NCBI RefSeq assembly: GCF_004209755.1 | Contig: NZ_CP035913.1 | Coordinates: 1,364,001-1,428,000 of the forward strand | Length of the DNA: 64,000 nt | Direction of reading: 5' to 3' | DNA from: Pseudoduganella lutea | GTDB taxonomy: Bacteria > Pseudomonadota > Gammaproteobacteria > Burkholderiales > Burkholderiaceae_D | Shown: piece after piece, positions 55,924 to 64,000 of the stretch | Numbering within the stretch: position 1 is the first letter of the stretch | How the letters are laid out: the number at the start of each line of letters is the position of its first letter | Made by a program: the position numbers and the translations under genes | The notes under the pieces: generated by a model | The model's input: the letters and a program-made list of their open reading frames with translations, nothing else | Told to the model about the DNA's origin: nothing | The model's database searches: none

Positions 55924-57453
55924 ATGAGCGATTACCTTCTTGAAATGCGCGCCATCGTCAAGCAGTTCGACGGTGTGCGCGCACTGAATGGCATCGACAT
56001 CAAGGTGAAGGCCGGCGAATGCGTCGGCCTGTGCGGTGAGAATGGCGCCGGGAAATCCACGCTGATGAAGGTGCTGTCCGGGGTCTACCCGCACGGCACC
56101 TACGACGGCGAGATCTACTGGAACGGCGCGCCATTGAAAGCCACCTCGATCCGTGAAACGGAAGCCGCCGGCATCGTCATCATCCACCAGGAACTGATGC
56201 TCGTGCCGGAACTGTCGGTGAGTGAAAACATCTTCCTCGGCAACGAGATCACCCTGCCCGGCGGGCGCCTCGACTACGACACGATGAACCGCCGCGCCAA
56301 CGAATTGCTGGCCGAACTGAACATCCGCGACGTCAACGTGGTGCTGCCCGTGAAGCAGTATGGGGGCGGGCACCAGCAGTTGATCGAGATCGCCAAGGCC
56401 CTGAACAAGAATGCCCGGCTGCTGATCCTCGACGAGCCGTCGTCGTCGCTGACCACGTCCGAGATCCGCATCCTGCTCGACATCATCCACCAGCTGAAGT
56501 CGAAGGGTGTCACCTGCATCTACATCTCGCACAAGCTCGACGAAATCGCGGCGATCTGCGACACGATCGTGACGATCCGCGACGGCCAGCACATCGCCAC
56601 CACGCCGATGCGCGAGATGAGCGTGGAGAAGATCATCGCGCAGATGGTCGGCCGCGAAATGAACCAGCTCTATCCCGAAAAGCGGCATACGCCCGGCGAC
56701 GTGGTCTTCGAGGCGAAGCACGTGACGTGCTGGGACCCGGACAACCCGCAAAGGAAGCGCGTGGACGACGTGTCGTTCACGCTGCGCCGTGGCGAGATCC
56801 TGGGTATCGCGGGCCTCGTCGGCGCCGGCCGCACCGAACTGGTGTCCGCGATCTTCGGTTCTTACGAAGGCTCGTATGAAGCCGAGGTGTATTACGAGGG
56901 CCGCCGCTGGCACACGACATCGCCATTGCAATCGATCCGCACGGGGCTGGCCATGGTGCCGGAAGACCGCAAGCACCACGGCATCGTGCCCGATCTGTCG
57001 GTGGGCCAGAACATGACGATGGCCGTGCTGCAGCAGTTCTCGCATGGCAGCCGCATCGACCAGGACGAGGAGCTGAAGGTGATCCGCGGCGAGATTGGCC
57101 GGCTGAAGCTGAAGACGGCCAGCCCGTTCCTGCCGATCACAGGGCTTTCCGGCGGCAACCAGCAAAAGGCCGTACTGTCGAAGATGCTGCTGACGAAGCC
57201 GAAGATCCTGATCCTCGACGAACCCACGCGCGGCGTGGACGTGGGCGCCAAGTTCGAGATCTATCAGCTGATGCTGAACCTGGCCAGCGAAGGCATCTCG
57301 ATCATCATGGTGTCGTCGGAACTGCAGGAAGTGCTGGGCGTTTCCGACCGCGTGCTCGTGATCGGCGAAGGCCAGCTGCGCGGCGACTTCGTCAACGACA
57401 ACCTCACGCAGGAAACCCTGCTGGCCGCCGCCCTGGCGCAACCGCTCCACTGA
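55924..57453 (+). CDS. xylG: Xylose ABC transporter ATP-binding protein
   Basis: 509 residues with two ABC domains. Domain 1 has Walker [10 protein letters not shown], signature [16 protein letters not shown] and Walker [12 protein letters not shown]. Domain 2 has a degenerate Walker A ([11 protein letters not shown]), signature [15 protein letters not shown] and Walker [13 protein letters not shown]. This pattern is normal for CUT2 sugar importers. It starts six bases after xylF. Confidence 0.95.
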   Translation: MSDYLLEMRAIVKQFDGVRALNGIDIKVKAGECVGLCGENGAGKSTLMKVLSGVYPHGTYDGEIYWNGAPLKATSIRETEAAGIVIIHQELMLVPELSVSENIFLGNEITLPGGRLDYDTMNRRANELLAELNIRDVNVVLPVKQYGGGHQQLIEIAKALNKNARLLILDEPSSSLTTSEIRILLDIIHQLKSKGVTCIYISHKLDEIAAICDTIVTIRDGQHIATTPMREMSVEKIIAQMVGREMNQLYPEKRHTPGDVVFEAKHVTCWDPDNPQRKRVDDVSFTLRRGEILGIAGLVGAGRTELVSAIFGSYEGSYEAEVYYEGRRWHTTSPLQSIRTGLAMVPEDRKHHGIVPDLSVGQNMTMAVLQQFSHGSRIDQDEELKVIRGEIGRLKLKTASPFLPITGLSGGNQQKAVLSKMLLTKPKILILDEPTRGVDVGAKFEIYQLMLNLASEGISIIMVSSELQEVLGVSDRVLVIGEGQLRGDFVNDNLTQETLLAAALAQPLH

Positions 57454-57475
57454 CGGGCTCTATCGAAAAATACTC

Positions 57476-58618
57476 ATGAAAAGCAATCAATTCAAGAAGC
57501 TGTTCACGCAGTACAAGATGCTGGCCCTGCTGGTCGCGATCGTACTGATCTGGGGTTTCTTCACGTGGATGACGGAAGGCGGCTTCCTCACGCCGCGCAA
57601 TATGTCGAACCTGATGCGGCAGATGGCCGTCACGGGCATCCTGGCCTGCGGCATGTCGCTGGTGATCATCGCCGGCGAGATCGACCTGTCCGTCGGTTCC
57701 CTGCTTGGCCTGCTGGGCGGCGTCGCGGCCGTGCTGGACGTCACGCACGGCATGGGCCTGCCCGTCAACATGATCGCCGTGCTGGCAGTGGGCCTGTTCA
57801 TCGGCCTGTTCAACGGTTACCTCACGGCCTACCTGCACATCCCGTCGTTCATCGTGGGCCTGGGCGGCATGCTGGCCTACCGGGGCATCCTGCTCGGCGT
57901 GACCGACGGCGTGACGATCGCGCCCGTGTCCGAGGAATTTGTCTATATCGGCCAGGGCTACCTGCCGCCGCAATGGGGCATCGTGCTGGGCGTGACGCTG
58001 TTCGTGATCGCCATCGCGCTGACCTTCCGCCAGCGCAAGAGCCGCGCCCATCACGGCCTGGAACAGGCGCCGCCGTGGCGCGACGGCCTGCGTCTCGGCA
58101 TCATCGCCGCGGTGCTGTTCGGCTTCGTCACCACGCTGAACAGCTATGAAGGCATTCCGCTTCCGGTGCTGCTGCTGCTCGCGCTGCTGGGCATCTTCAC
58201 CTACATGACGACGCAGACCGTGTTCGGCCGCCGCATCTACGCGGTGGGCTCGAACATGGAAGCCACGCGCCTTTCCGGCATCAACGTGAAGGCCGTGAAG
58301 CTGTGGATCTTCGGGATCATGGGCCTGATGTGCGCCCTCGCCGGCCTGATCAACACGGCCCGCCTCGCGGCTGGCGCCCCATCGGCCGGCACGTCGGCAG
58401 AACTCGATGCGATCGCCGCCTGCTTCATCGGCGGCACGTCGATGCGCGGCGGTTCCGGCACGGTCTACGGCGCGCTGATCGGCGCACTCGTGATGGCCAG
58501 CCTGGACAACGGCATGTCGATGCTGGACGTGGACACGTACTGGCAGATGATCGTCAAGGGCGGCATCCTCACGCTGGCCGTGTGGGTCGACGTGGCTACC
58601 CGTGCCGGCAAGCGATAA
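57476..58618 (+). CDS. xylH: Xylose ABC transporter permease
   Basis: A 380-residue inner-membrane permease of the CUT2 class, with about ten helices and the cytoplasmic coupling region near GSNMEATRLSGINVKAVKLW. GMSLVIIAGEIDLSVGS is the family signature. It follows xylG by 22 bases and precedes the GH3 gene by the same distance. Confidence 0.95.
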   Translation: MKSNQFKKLFTQYKMLALLVAIVLIWGFFTWMTEGGFLTPRNMSNLMRQMAVTGILACGMSLVIIAGEIDLSVGSLLGLLGGVAAVLDVTHGMGLPVNMIAVLAVGLFIGLFNGYLTAYLHIPSFIVGLGGMLAYRGILLGVTDGVTIAPVSEEFVYIGQGYLPPQWGIVLGVTLFVIAIALTFRQRKSRAHHGLEQAPPWRDGLRLGIIAAVLFGFVTTLNSYEGIPLPVLLLLALLGIFTYMTTQTVFGRRIYAVGSNMEATRLSGINVKAVKLWIFGIMGLMCALAGLINTARLAAGAPSAGTSAELDAIAACFIGGTSMRGGSGTVYGALIGALVMASLDNGMSMLDVDTYWQMIVKGGILTLAVWVDVATRAGKR

Positions 58619-58640
58619 ACACAAAAAACAAAGGAGACAC

Positions 58641-61034
58641 ATGCAACACGATTCGAACAACGGCCGGCGACGATTCCTGGCCACGATGGCGGCCGCCGGC
58701 GCGGCGCCCACGCTGTCGATGGCCGCGACGGCCCGCCCCACGTACAAGAATCCGGCCGCGCCGGTGCCGAAGCGGGTGGACGACTTGCTGAAGCGGATGA
58801 CGCTGGAAGAAAAGATCGCGCAGATGGATTGCGTCTGGATCGAAAAAGGCAAGGTCGAAGACAATGGGGCCTTTTCCGCGGCCAATGCAGTGAAGGCTTT
58901 TCCAAACGGGATCGGCATGCTGGCGCGGCCTTCGGACCGGCAAGGCAAGTCGGAAGCCGGTGCCGCCGCGGCGGCCGGTGACGATGGCGCGCGCCCGAAC
59001 CGCGGCGCTCGGGAAACGGCGGAGTATGTGAACGCCGCGCAGAAATGGGCGCTGGAGCAGACCCGCCTGGGCATTCCCCTCTTCATGCACGAGGAAGCGC
59101 TGCACGGCTACGCGGCGCGCGATGCCACGTCATTCCCGCAGGCGATCGGCCTGGCGTCGTCCTTCGATACGGATCTCGTCACCCGGGTGTTTTCGGTGGC
59201 GGCACGCGAGATGCGGGCACGCGGCGCAAACTTCGCGCTGGCGCCCGTGGTGGACGTGGCGCGCGAGCCGCGCTGGGGCCGCATCGAGGAAACGTACGGA
59301 GAAGACCCGCACCTGTCCGCGGAAATCGGCAAGGCCGCCGTGATCGGTTTTTCCGGCACGTCGCGCCAGCTCGCCAAGGACAAGGTGCTGACGACGCTGA
59401 AGCACATGACCGGCCATGGCCAGCCCGAGTCGGGCACCAACATCGGCCCGGCCGAAGTGTCCGAACGCACGCTGCGCGAGGAGTTCTTCCCGCCATTCGA
59501 GCGGCTCGTGAAGGAAACCACGGTGGCCGCCATCATGCCCTCGTATAACGAGGTCGGCGGCATACCCTCGCACGCGAACCGGTGGATGCTGAACGACGTG
59601 GCCCGCAAGGAATGGGGCTTCAAGGGCGTGATGGTGTCCGACTACATGGGCATCCGCGAACTGGTCACGCGCCACAAGATGGCCGCCACGCCGAAGGAGG
59701 CCGGCTACTACGCGGTGAAAGCCGGCGTCGACATCGAAACGCCGGATGGCCATGGCTACCGGCACCTGGCGGAACTGGTGAAGGAAGGCCGGGTCTCCGA
59801 AAAGGAGATCGATACGATCGTGCGCCGCATCCTCGAACTGAAGTTCCTGGCGGGCCTGTTCGAGCAGCCGTACGCCGACGTCGCGCAGGCCGATGCGCAA
59901 ACGGCGACGACTGCCGACGTGGCGCTGGCGCGCGAAGCCGCGGGCCGCTCGGTCGTGCTGCTGAAGAACGACAAGGGCGTGCTGCCGCTGCGGGCAAACA
60001 AGACCGGCAAGTTGCTGCTGCTCGGCACGCACGCGAAGGACACGCCGATCGGCGGCTATTCCGACATTCCCCGCAAGGTCGTATCGATCCACGACGCGCT
60101 GCAGGCCGAGGCAAAGGCCCAGGGCTTCGGCTTCGATTACCGGGAAGGCGTGCGCATCACCGAGGAACGCATCTGGGGCAAGGACGAGATCCGCTTCACC
60201 GCCCCGGAAGTCAATGCGCGCCTGATCGCGGAAGCGGTGGCGGCGGCGAAATCGGCCGACACGATCGTGATGGTCCTGGGCGACAACGAGATGACGAGCC
60301 GCGAAGCCTGGGCCGACAAGCACCTGGGCGACCGTGCCACGCTGGACCTGATGGGCCAGCAGAACGACCTCGCAAAAGCCATCTTCGACCTGGGCAAGCC
60401 GACGATCGTGTTCCTGCTGAACGGCCGGCCCATGTCGGTCAACCTGCTTGCCGAGCGGGCCGATGCGATCATCGAGGGCTGGTACATGGGCCAGGAAACG
60501 GGCAACGCCGCGGCGGACGTGCTGTTCGGCCGCGTCAACCCGGGCGGCAAGCTGCCGGTATCGGTCGCGCGCAACGTGGGCCAGCTGCCGATCTTCTACA
60601 ACCACAAGCCTTCGGCCCGGCGCGGCTATATCGACGGCAGCACCGCGCCGCTGTACCCGTTCGGCTTCGGCCTGTCGTACACCACGTTCGACATCTCGGC
60701 GCCACGCCTGACGAAGGCGACGATCCGGCCGGACGGCGCCACGCAGGTGGAAGTCGACGTCACCAACACCGGCGCGTTGGCGGGCGACGAAGTAGTGCAG
60801 GTGTACATCCGCGACGACATCTCGTCCGTGACGCGCCCCGTGCTGGAGCTGAAGGCGTTCCGGCGCGTGACGCTGCAGCCGGGCGAGAAGAAGACACTGG
60901 TGTTCGACATCAAGCCAGCCGACCTGGCGTTCTACAACGTGGACATGCGGCGCGTGGTCGAACCAGGCAGCTTCACGATCCACGCGGGGCCGGACAGCGT
61001 GCGGCTGAAGTCGGTGAAACTGATGGTGGCCTGA
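58641..61034 (+). CDS. Glycoside hydrolase family 3, beta-xylosidase/beta-glucosidase
   Basis: A 797-residue three-domain GH3 enzyme. A twin-arginine signal (NGRRRFLATMAAAGA) exports it. The barrel has the nucleophile Asp334 in VMVSDYMGI; the alpha/beta sandwich and a C-terminal fibronectin III-like domain (LPVSVARNVGQLPIFYNHKP, then LAGDEVVQVYIRD) follow. Co-transcription with XylFGH argues for release of xylose from xylo-oligosaccharides, though glucosidase activity cannot be excluded. AAAGGAGACAC precedes ATG 58641; the longer frame from 58602 lies in xylH. Confidence 0.93.
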   Translation: MQHDSNNGRRRFLATMAAAGAAPTLSMAATARPTYKNPAAPVPKRVDDLLKRMTLEEKIAQMDCVWIEKGKVEDNGAFSAANAVKAFPNGIGMLARPSDRQGKSEAGAAAAAGDDGARPNRGARETAEYVNAAQKWALEQTRLGIPLFMHEEALHGYAARDATSFPQAIGLASSFDTDLVTRVFSVAAREMRARGANFALAPVVDVAREPRWGRIEETYGEDPHLSAEIGKAAVIGFSGTSRQLAKDKVLTTLKHMTGHGQPESGTNIGPAEVSERTLREEFFPPFERLVKETTVAAIMPSYNEVGGIPSHANRWMLNDVARKEWGFKGVMVSDYMGIRELVTRHKMAATPKEAGYYAVKAGVDIETPDGHGYRHLAELVKEGRVSEKEIDTIVRRILELKFLAGLFEQPYADVAQADAQTATTADVALAREAAGRSVVLLKNDKGVLPLRANKTGKLLLLGTHAKDTPIGGYSDIPRKVVSIHDALQAEAKAQGFGFDYREGVRITEERIWGKDEIRFTAPEVNARLIAEAVAAAKSADTIVMVLGDNEMTSREAWADKHLGDRATLDLMGQQNDLAKAIFDLGKPTIVFLLNGRPMSVNLLAERADAIIEGWYMGQETGNAAADVLFGRVNPGGKLPVSVARNVGQLPIFYNHKPSARRGYIDGSTAPLYPFGFGLSYTTFDISAPRLTKATIRPDGATQVEVDVTNTGALAGDEVVQVYIRDDISSVTRPVLELKAFRRVTLQPGEKKTLVFDIKPADLAFYNVDMRRVVEPGSFTIHAGPDSVRLKSVKLMVA

Positions 61035-61046
61035 CGGGGGCGCGCG

Positions 61047-61331
61047 TCAATCGGCAGCGGCGACCGTGTCGGCGCTGCCCCAGATGGCATGGGGGCCGGC
61101 AACGCGCGCCTTGATCCTGAACCGGCTTCCCGGCGGCAGGTGCGGCCGCGTGCCCAGCCGCGTGCCCAACCTGATACGCACCCGCTCGCCGACGTACCGG
61201 GCAAGCAGGTCGGGAAAGCCCTGCACCGGGCCGGTCGATTCGACAGTCACCTCGAGTTCCGTGACCTGCCCGGCATCGTGCACGGCTTCGAGCCGGCACG
61301 TCACCCAGGCCCAGTTTTCCACGACCTGCAT
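61047..61331 (-). CDS. Small protein of unknown function, last gene of the ATP-grasp cassette
   Basis: 94 residues, starting MQVVENWAWVTCRLEAVHDAG. Strand-rich pattern with alternating hydrophobics (TELEVTVES, RVRIRLGTRLGTR, RFRIKARVAG), so probably a small beta-barrel; one Cys. No family recognised and no signal peptide. A very good ribosome-binding site GGAGGAGG precedes ATG 61331; a TTG six codons earlier is less likely. It lies 24 bases after the ATP-grasp stop and is convergent with the GH3 gene. Confidence 0.7.
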   Translation of the reverse strand: MQVVENWAWVTCRLEAVHDAGQVTELEVTVESTGPVQGFPDLLARYVGERVRIRLGTRLGTRPHLPPGSRFRIKARVAGPHAIWGSADTVAAAD

Positions 61332-61355
61332 GGTGGCCTCCTCCGTCAATAGTGG

Positions 61356-62288
61356 TCATGCCTGCGCATCCAGGTACCGCACGAGCGCGTCCGACATCGG
61401 CAGGTCTGTCTGCTCCTGGTAGTAACTATACGCCGGTGACGGATTCACCTCGAAGCACACGTACTCGCCACCGGGGGTGCGCTTGAAGTCGATGCCGCAT
61501 AACGGCAGGGCCAGCTCCCTCGACAGGGCACGGCAACGGTCGCTTTCGCGAGCGGGGAGCGCGAATGGCACCATGTCGACATCGAGACCATCCCTGCCGG
61601 CATACCGGTAGTCGACGGCGTCGCTGATGATGCGCACGGCGAATACGCTGTCGCCCACCACGTGCACCCGGATATTTTCCCCATCGATGAATTGCTGGAA
61701 CTGCGTGGGCAATGCGCGGATGCTTTCCAGCTGGGCCAGCGCGGCATCGTCGAGGACGCGCACGATGGAGCGTACCGCGCTGGTGGATTTGTAGATGACC
61801 CGCCCATGCCTGGCGCGAAACGCGTGCACGCACGCCGGTTCGCTGGTCACGATCGTTTCGGGCACGGCGAATCCGGCTCGCCGGATGACCTGCAGTTGAA
61901 ATGGCTTTGAATAATTGGACAACGTCGCGGAAAGGCGGTTGGCCACGCGCTGCGGTGCGATCTCGGTCCACTGCACCAGTATTTCGCTCCAGGCGTGCGC
62001 GCGCGCCGCCAGCGCCGCGCCATCCCAGGCCCTGCCCATCCGTGACAGCTCCGGCAAGGTCGACGCATCGGTCGTGCGCAGGTAGATGCCGCGGAAACGT
62101 TCGAGCGGGTAGACCTGGCCGCCGATGGTCATCGCCCCCGTGCAGGTGCCATCGGCATAGTCCAGTTCCATCTCGTCGTGGGCGAACGATCGCTGGTTGA
62201 GCAGCACGCAGGGGATGCCGAGCGCCTCGGCACTGGCCAGTGCCATGGCAACGGGCGGTTCGGAAGGAATGCCGGCCAGGAGGATCAT
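61356..62288 (-). CDS. ATP-grasp ligase (RimK/MvdD-like), catalytically intact
   Basis: 310 residues. An N-terminal pre-ATP-grasp half (ILLAGIPSEPP to about 120, with FRGIYLRTTD) is followed by the ATP-grasp fold. The ATP-binding Lys is in GRVIYKSTSAVRS, the central IRVHVVGDSVFAVRI follows, and the metal-binding Asp, Glu and Asn are in LCGIDFKR and CFEVNPSP. Enzymes of this type make amide or ester bonds on peptides or proteins (for example graspetide maturases). The substrate is unknown. Its start overlaps the stop of the next gene upstream by four bases, so the two are coupled. Confidence 0.85.
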   Translation of the reverse strand: MILLAGIPSEPPVAMALASAEALGIPCVLLNQRSFAHDEMELDYADGTCTGAMTIGGQVYPLERFRGIYLRTTDASTLPELSRMGRAWDGAALAARAHAWSEILVQWTEIAPQRVANRLSATLSNYSKPFQLQVIRRAGFAVPETIVTSEPACVHAFRARHGRVIYKSTSAVRSIVRVLDDAALAQLESIRALPTQFQQFIDGENIRVHVVGDSVFAVRIISDAVDYRYAGRDGLDVDMVPFALPARESDRCRALSRELALPLCGIDFKRTPGGEYVCFEVNPSPAYSYYQEQTDLPMSDALVRYLDAQA

Positions 62289-63082
62289 GCGACCGCTCCT
62301 TCGGCGCCGGGTGCCGGCTGGCGTTCCATGTGCTGGCGCAGCGCGCCGATCACCGCGGCGGGCGCCGCCATCGGCGCGGCGTCGAACCCCGACCATAGCC
62401 AGTCGCCATCCGGGCCGCGCACGAACTGCACCACGCCAAAACCGAGACCCGTCGACCGGGCGAATGCGAGGACGGCTGCGTGCCCGACACCCTGCAGTTC
62501 GCCCACCACGGCATTTCCGACGACCCAGAGCATGCCCCGTTCGCCATCGGCAGGCTGGCAGGCGAACACCGGGGCACCCACGGCCGGCACAGGGCCGCCC
62601 GCGTTCCCCACCGGCTCGAGCGTGCCGGGCTCCCCCAGGCGCGAGCGCGTCGACATGCGCAGCACGCGGGTGCGCAGGCCAGCGCGCGCGGCGTGGCCGG
62701 CGGCGGCGAGCCCCGGCCTGCCGTGGCCCGCCATGTGCAGCCGGGCCATGTCGTTCAGCACCGGGCAGTCCAGGCCTTCGAGACAGCTCCAGAACGCGGC
62801 CGTCGCCTCGGCGCTCGCATACTCGCGGTCGGGCTGGCTGGACCGGTGGAACGCGGGCACCGGCACGTGGCGCACCCGGTTGAGCACGATGGCGGTCGCG
62901 CCATCGAGCAACACGGGACCGCCCCGCGCGCGCACCTCGCTGGCGACCCCGCCCTGCCCCACCGAATGGGTGAACGTGCACCCGGCAAGCCAGGTTTCGA
63001 TCGTCAGGCTGCGCAGCCGCGGCCCGAGTGCGCCCGCAAGCGTGTCGGCGACCGGGTCGAAGAGGTGGCGTATGACCAGCAT
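62285..63082 (-). CDS. Degenerate ATP-grasp-like protein, partner of the ATP-grasp ligase
   Basis: 265 residues without a named family that I can recognise directly. The N-terminal part resembles a pre-ATP-grasp domain: ATAIVLNRVRHVP, then EATAAFWSCLEGLDCPVLNDM. The C-terminal part aligns with the neighbour: MLWVVGNAVVGEL with VHVVGDSVFAVRI, and GFGVVQFVRGPDGDWLWSGF with its CGIDFKR...FEVN region. In the last block Asp is replaced by Gln, Glu by Gly and Asn by Asp, so metal and ATP chemistry should be lost. A substrate-recognition or scaffold role is inferred. Six bases separate it from the M6-like gene. Confidence 0.7.
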   Translation of the reverse strand: MLVIRHLFDPVADTLAGALGPRLRSLTIETWLAGCTFTHSVGQGGVASEVRARGGPVLLDGATAIVLNRVRHVPVPAFHRSSQPDREYASAEATAAFWSCLEGLDCPVLNDMARLHMAGHGRPGLAAAGHAARAGLRTRVLRMSTRSRLGEPGTLEPVGNAGGPVPAVGAPVFACQPADGERGMLWVVGNAVVGELQGVGHAAVLAFARSTGLGFGVVQFVRGPDGDWLWSGFDAAPMAAPAAVIGALRQHMERQPAPGAEGAVA

Positions 63083-63088
63083 GGCCGC

Positions 63089-64000
63089 TCAGACGTCGCC
63101 GGGCTTGGTGTCGTACGAGCGCTTGCCGGCAGCATCGCCGCGGCGCATGGCCTCCTGCCGCGTGTCATCCTCGCCGGCCAGCGCGCCCTGGCTCAGGTCG
63201 GGGCGCAATCCCGCGCCGATGAAGGGCTGCGGGGCTTGTTGCGCCTGCTGCCCGCCCGGTTGCCCCAGCAGGGTGCCGACGATGGCCTCGAGCTGCGCCA
63301 TGCGTGCCTCCATCATGCCCCCGCCCCAGCCCCCGCCAAAGCCGCCGGGCAATCCGCCGCCATCGACTGGCTTGTCGCCCTGTTTCTCGAAGGGCTTGTC
63401 AAAGGGTTTGTCGAAGGAGGCCGACTTGTCGATCACCGGTTTTTCCGGCCGCTTGTCGAGGATCGGCTTGTCGAAGTTCTTGTCCAGCACGGGTTTCTCG
63501 GGCTGCAGCTCTTTCGCGAACTCCTTGTCCTTCGTGAATTCCTTGGCCGGCTTGAGGCCGCACTTGACCTTGACGTTGGCGGTCATCACGGCCCCGGGCG
63601 CGCTGATGCTGGTGACGGAGACGCAGGTCTTCTGGCCGCCATACGACTTCGAGTTCGGTGCCGACGTGTTGGTGAACGACGAGTTGCCGGTGGAGCCGGG
63701 ATACGGATCGCCGGCGTCGCCGCGGTTGTTGGAATTTTCCAGGTCGCGCTGGTTGTCGGCCTGGACCAGCGCCACCTTGTAGCGCGCCTCGTTGGTATTG
63801 GTGGCAACCGATTCGTCGATATGCCAGATGAGCAGGCCGCCGCCGGGCAGGGAGGCATCGAAGCCCGTCTGCTGCCGGTTCTCGACCAGGAAATACTCGG
63901 CACCCGAAGCGCCATCCTTCCACAGGCGCAGCACCGACTGGCTGTCCTTCACATCGGCGATGGAACGCATGCCGTTGACCGTGACGTTGTCGACGGTGGC
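63089..64000 (-). CDS. M6-peptidase-like exported protein with Lys/Asp/Pro-repeat tail (5' end beyond window)
   Basis: The last 303 residues of a longer protein; the frame is still open at the window end. The segment EYFLVENRQQTGFDASLPGG and LLIWHIDE is characteristic of immune inhibitor A (M6) metalloproteases, downstream of their zinc site, which would be outside. After a two-Cys region (CVSVTSISAPGAVMTANV) comes an unusual tail: repeats of the form DKP-F/I/V and PEKP (about residues 160-215 of the visible part), a Gly-rich stretch, a short amphipathic helix (MEARMAQLEAIVGTLL) and an acidic end. The tail and its operon with two ATP-grasp-type proteins suggest it may be their substrate. Confidence 0.75.
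   Translation of the reverse strand, partial: ATVDNVTVNGMRSIADVKDSQSVLRLWKDGASGAEYFLVENRQQTGFDASLPGGGLLIWHIDESVATNTNEARYKVALVQADNQRDLENSNNRGDAGDPYPGSTGNSSFTNTSAPNSKSYGGQKTCVSVTSISAPGAVMTANVKVKCGLKPAKEFTKDKEFAKELQPEKPVLDKNFDKPILDKRPEKPVIDKSASFDKPFDKPFEKQGDKPVDGGGLPGGFGGGWGGGMMEARMAQLEAIVGTLLGQPGGQQAQQAPQPFIGAGLRPDLSQGALAGEDDTRQEAMRRGDAAGKRSYDTKPGDV

Overview
The window looks like a chromosomal segment of a betaproteobacterium of the Massilia / Duganella / Pseudoduganella group (Oxalobacteraceae). The reasons are high GC content, a PEP-CTERM sorted protein, a DUF4148 protein, the Gram-negative envelope order exbB-exbD-lpxK-Trm112-kdsB-adk that is common in Burkholderiales, and intergenic palindromes of the GGTGTCNGACACC type. 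I see no rRNA, tRNA, CRISPR, prophage or insertion sequence.

Region by region. 0-2 kb: a PEP-CTERM protein translationally coupled to an acyltransferase. 2-8.6 kb: a five-gene minus-strand operon that fits CoA-dependent aerobic anthranilate (2-aminobenzoate) degradation: CoA ligase, fused monooxygenase/reductase, enoyl-CoA hydratase, acyl-CoA dehydrogenase and RidA. 8.6-17.2 kb: signalling genes: a response regulator with a degenerate HPt-like tail, a giant hybrid histidine kinase with a sensor propeller, a frameshifted patatin phospholipase, and a MEDS-PAS hybrid kinase. 17-26.8 kb: gamma-glutamyltransferase, a short-chain dehydrogenase behind a LiuR-like operator, a proline-rich secreted protein, a proton pyrophosphatase, adenylate kinase, and the KDO/lipid A genes with an ExbB/ExbD proton channel.

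26.85-27.84 kb is a gene-free kilobase holding a previously unremarked array. Six dyads of DnaA-box-like nonamers are each followed at a fixed distance by an AT-rich box. Gene direction switches at this array: nearly everything to its left is on the minus strand, and to its right (xseA, a LacI regulator, sodB, an aldo/keto reductase, an SDR, an MFS anion transporter, a DUF4148 protein, marR) nearly everything is on the plus strand. This makes it a candidate replication origin or DnaA-titration locus.

37-61 kb is a glucuronoxylan utilisation locus: a LacI-type XylR regulator, GH67 and GH115 alpha-glucuronidases, GH10 xylanase, GH43 xylosidase, a probable SGNH acetylxylan esterase, GH3 beta-xylosidase/glucosidase, the XylFGH xylose importer, and an oxidative (Weimberg) xylose operon xylX-xylB-xylC-xylD preceded by glucarate dehydratase. 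Xyl-box operators (TGGTAGCGCTAACA-like) lie in its promoter regions. Extracellular and periplasmic enzymes release xylose and (methyl)glucuronate. XylFGH imports xylose, and XylB, XylC, XylD and XylX take it to 2-oxoglutarate semialdehyde. The final semialdehyde dehydrogenase is not in the window. xylX carries an apparent one-base deletion.

61-64 kb holds a four-gene minus-strand cassette: a small unknown protein, an intact ATP-grasp ligase, a second ATP-grasp-like protein that has lost its metal ligands, and the C-terminal part of an M6-peptidase-like protein with a Lys/Asp/Pro-repeat tail. It is a candidate undescribed protein- or peptide-modification system and runs off the window end.
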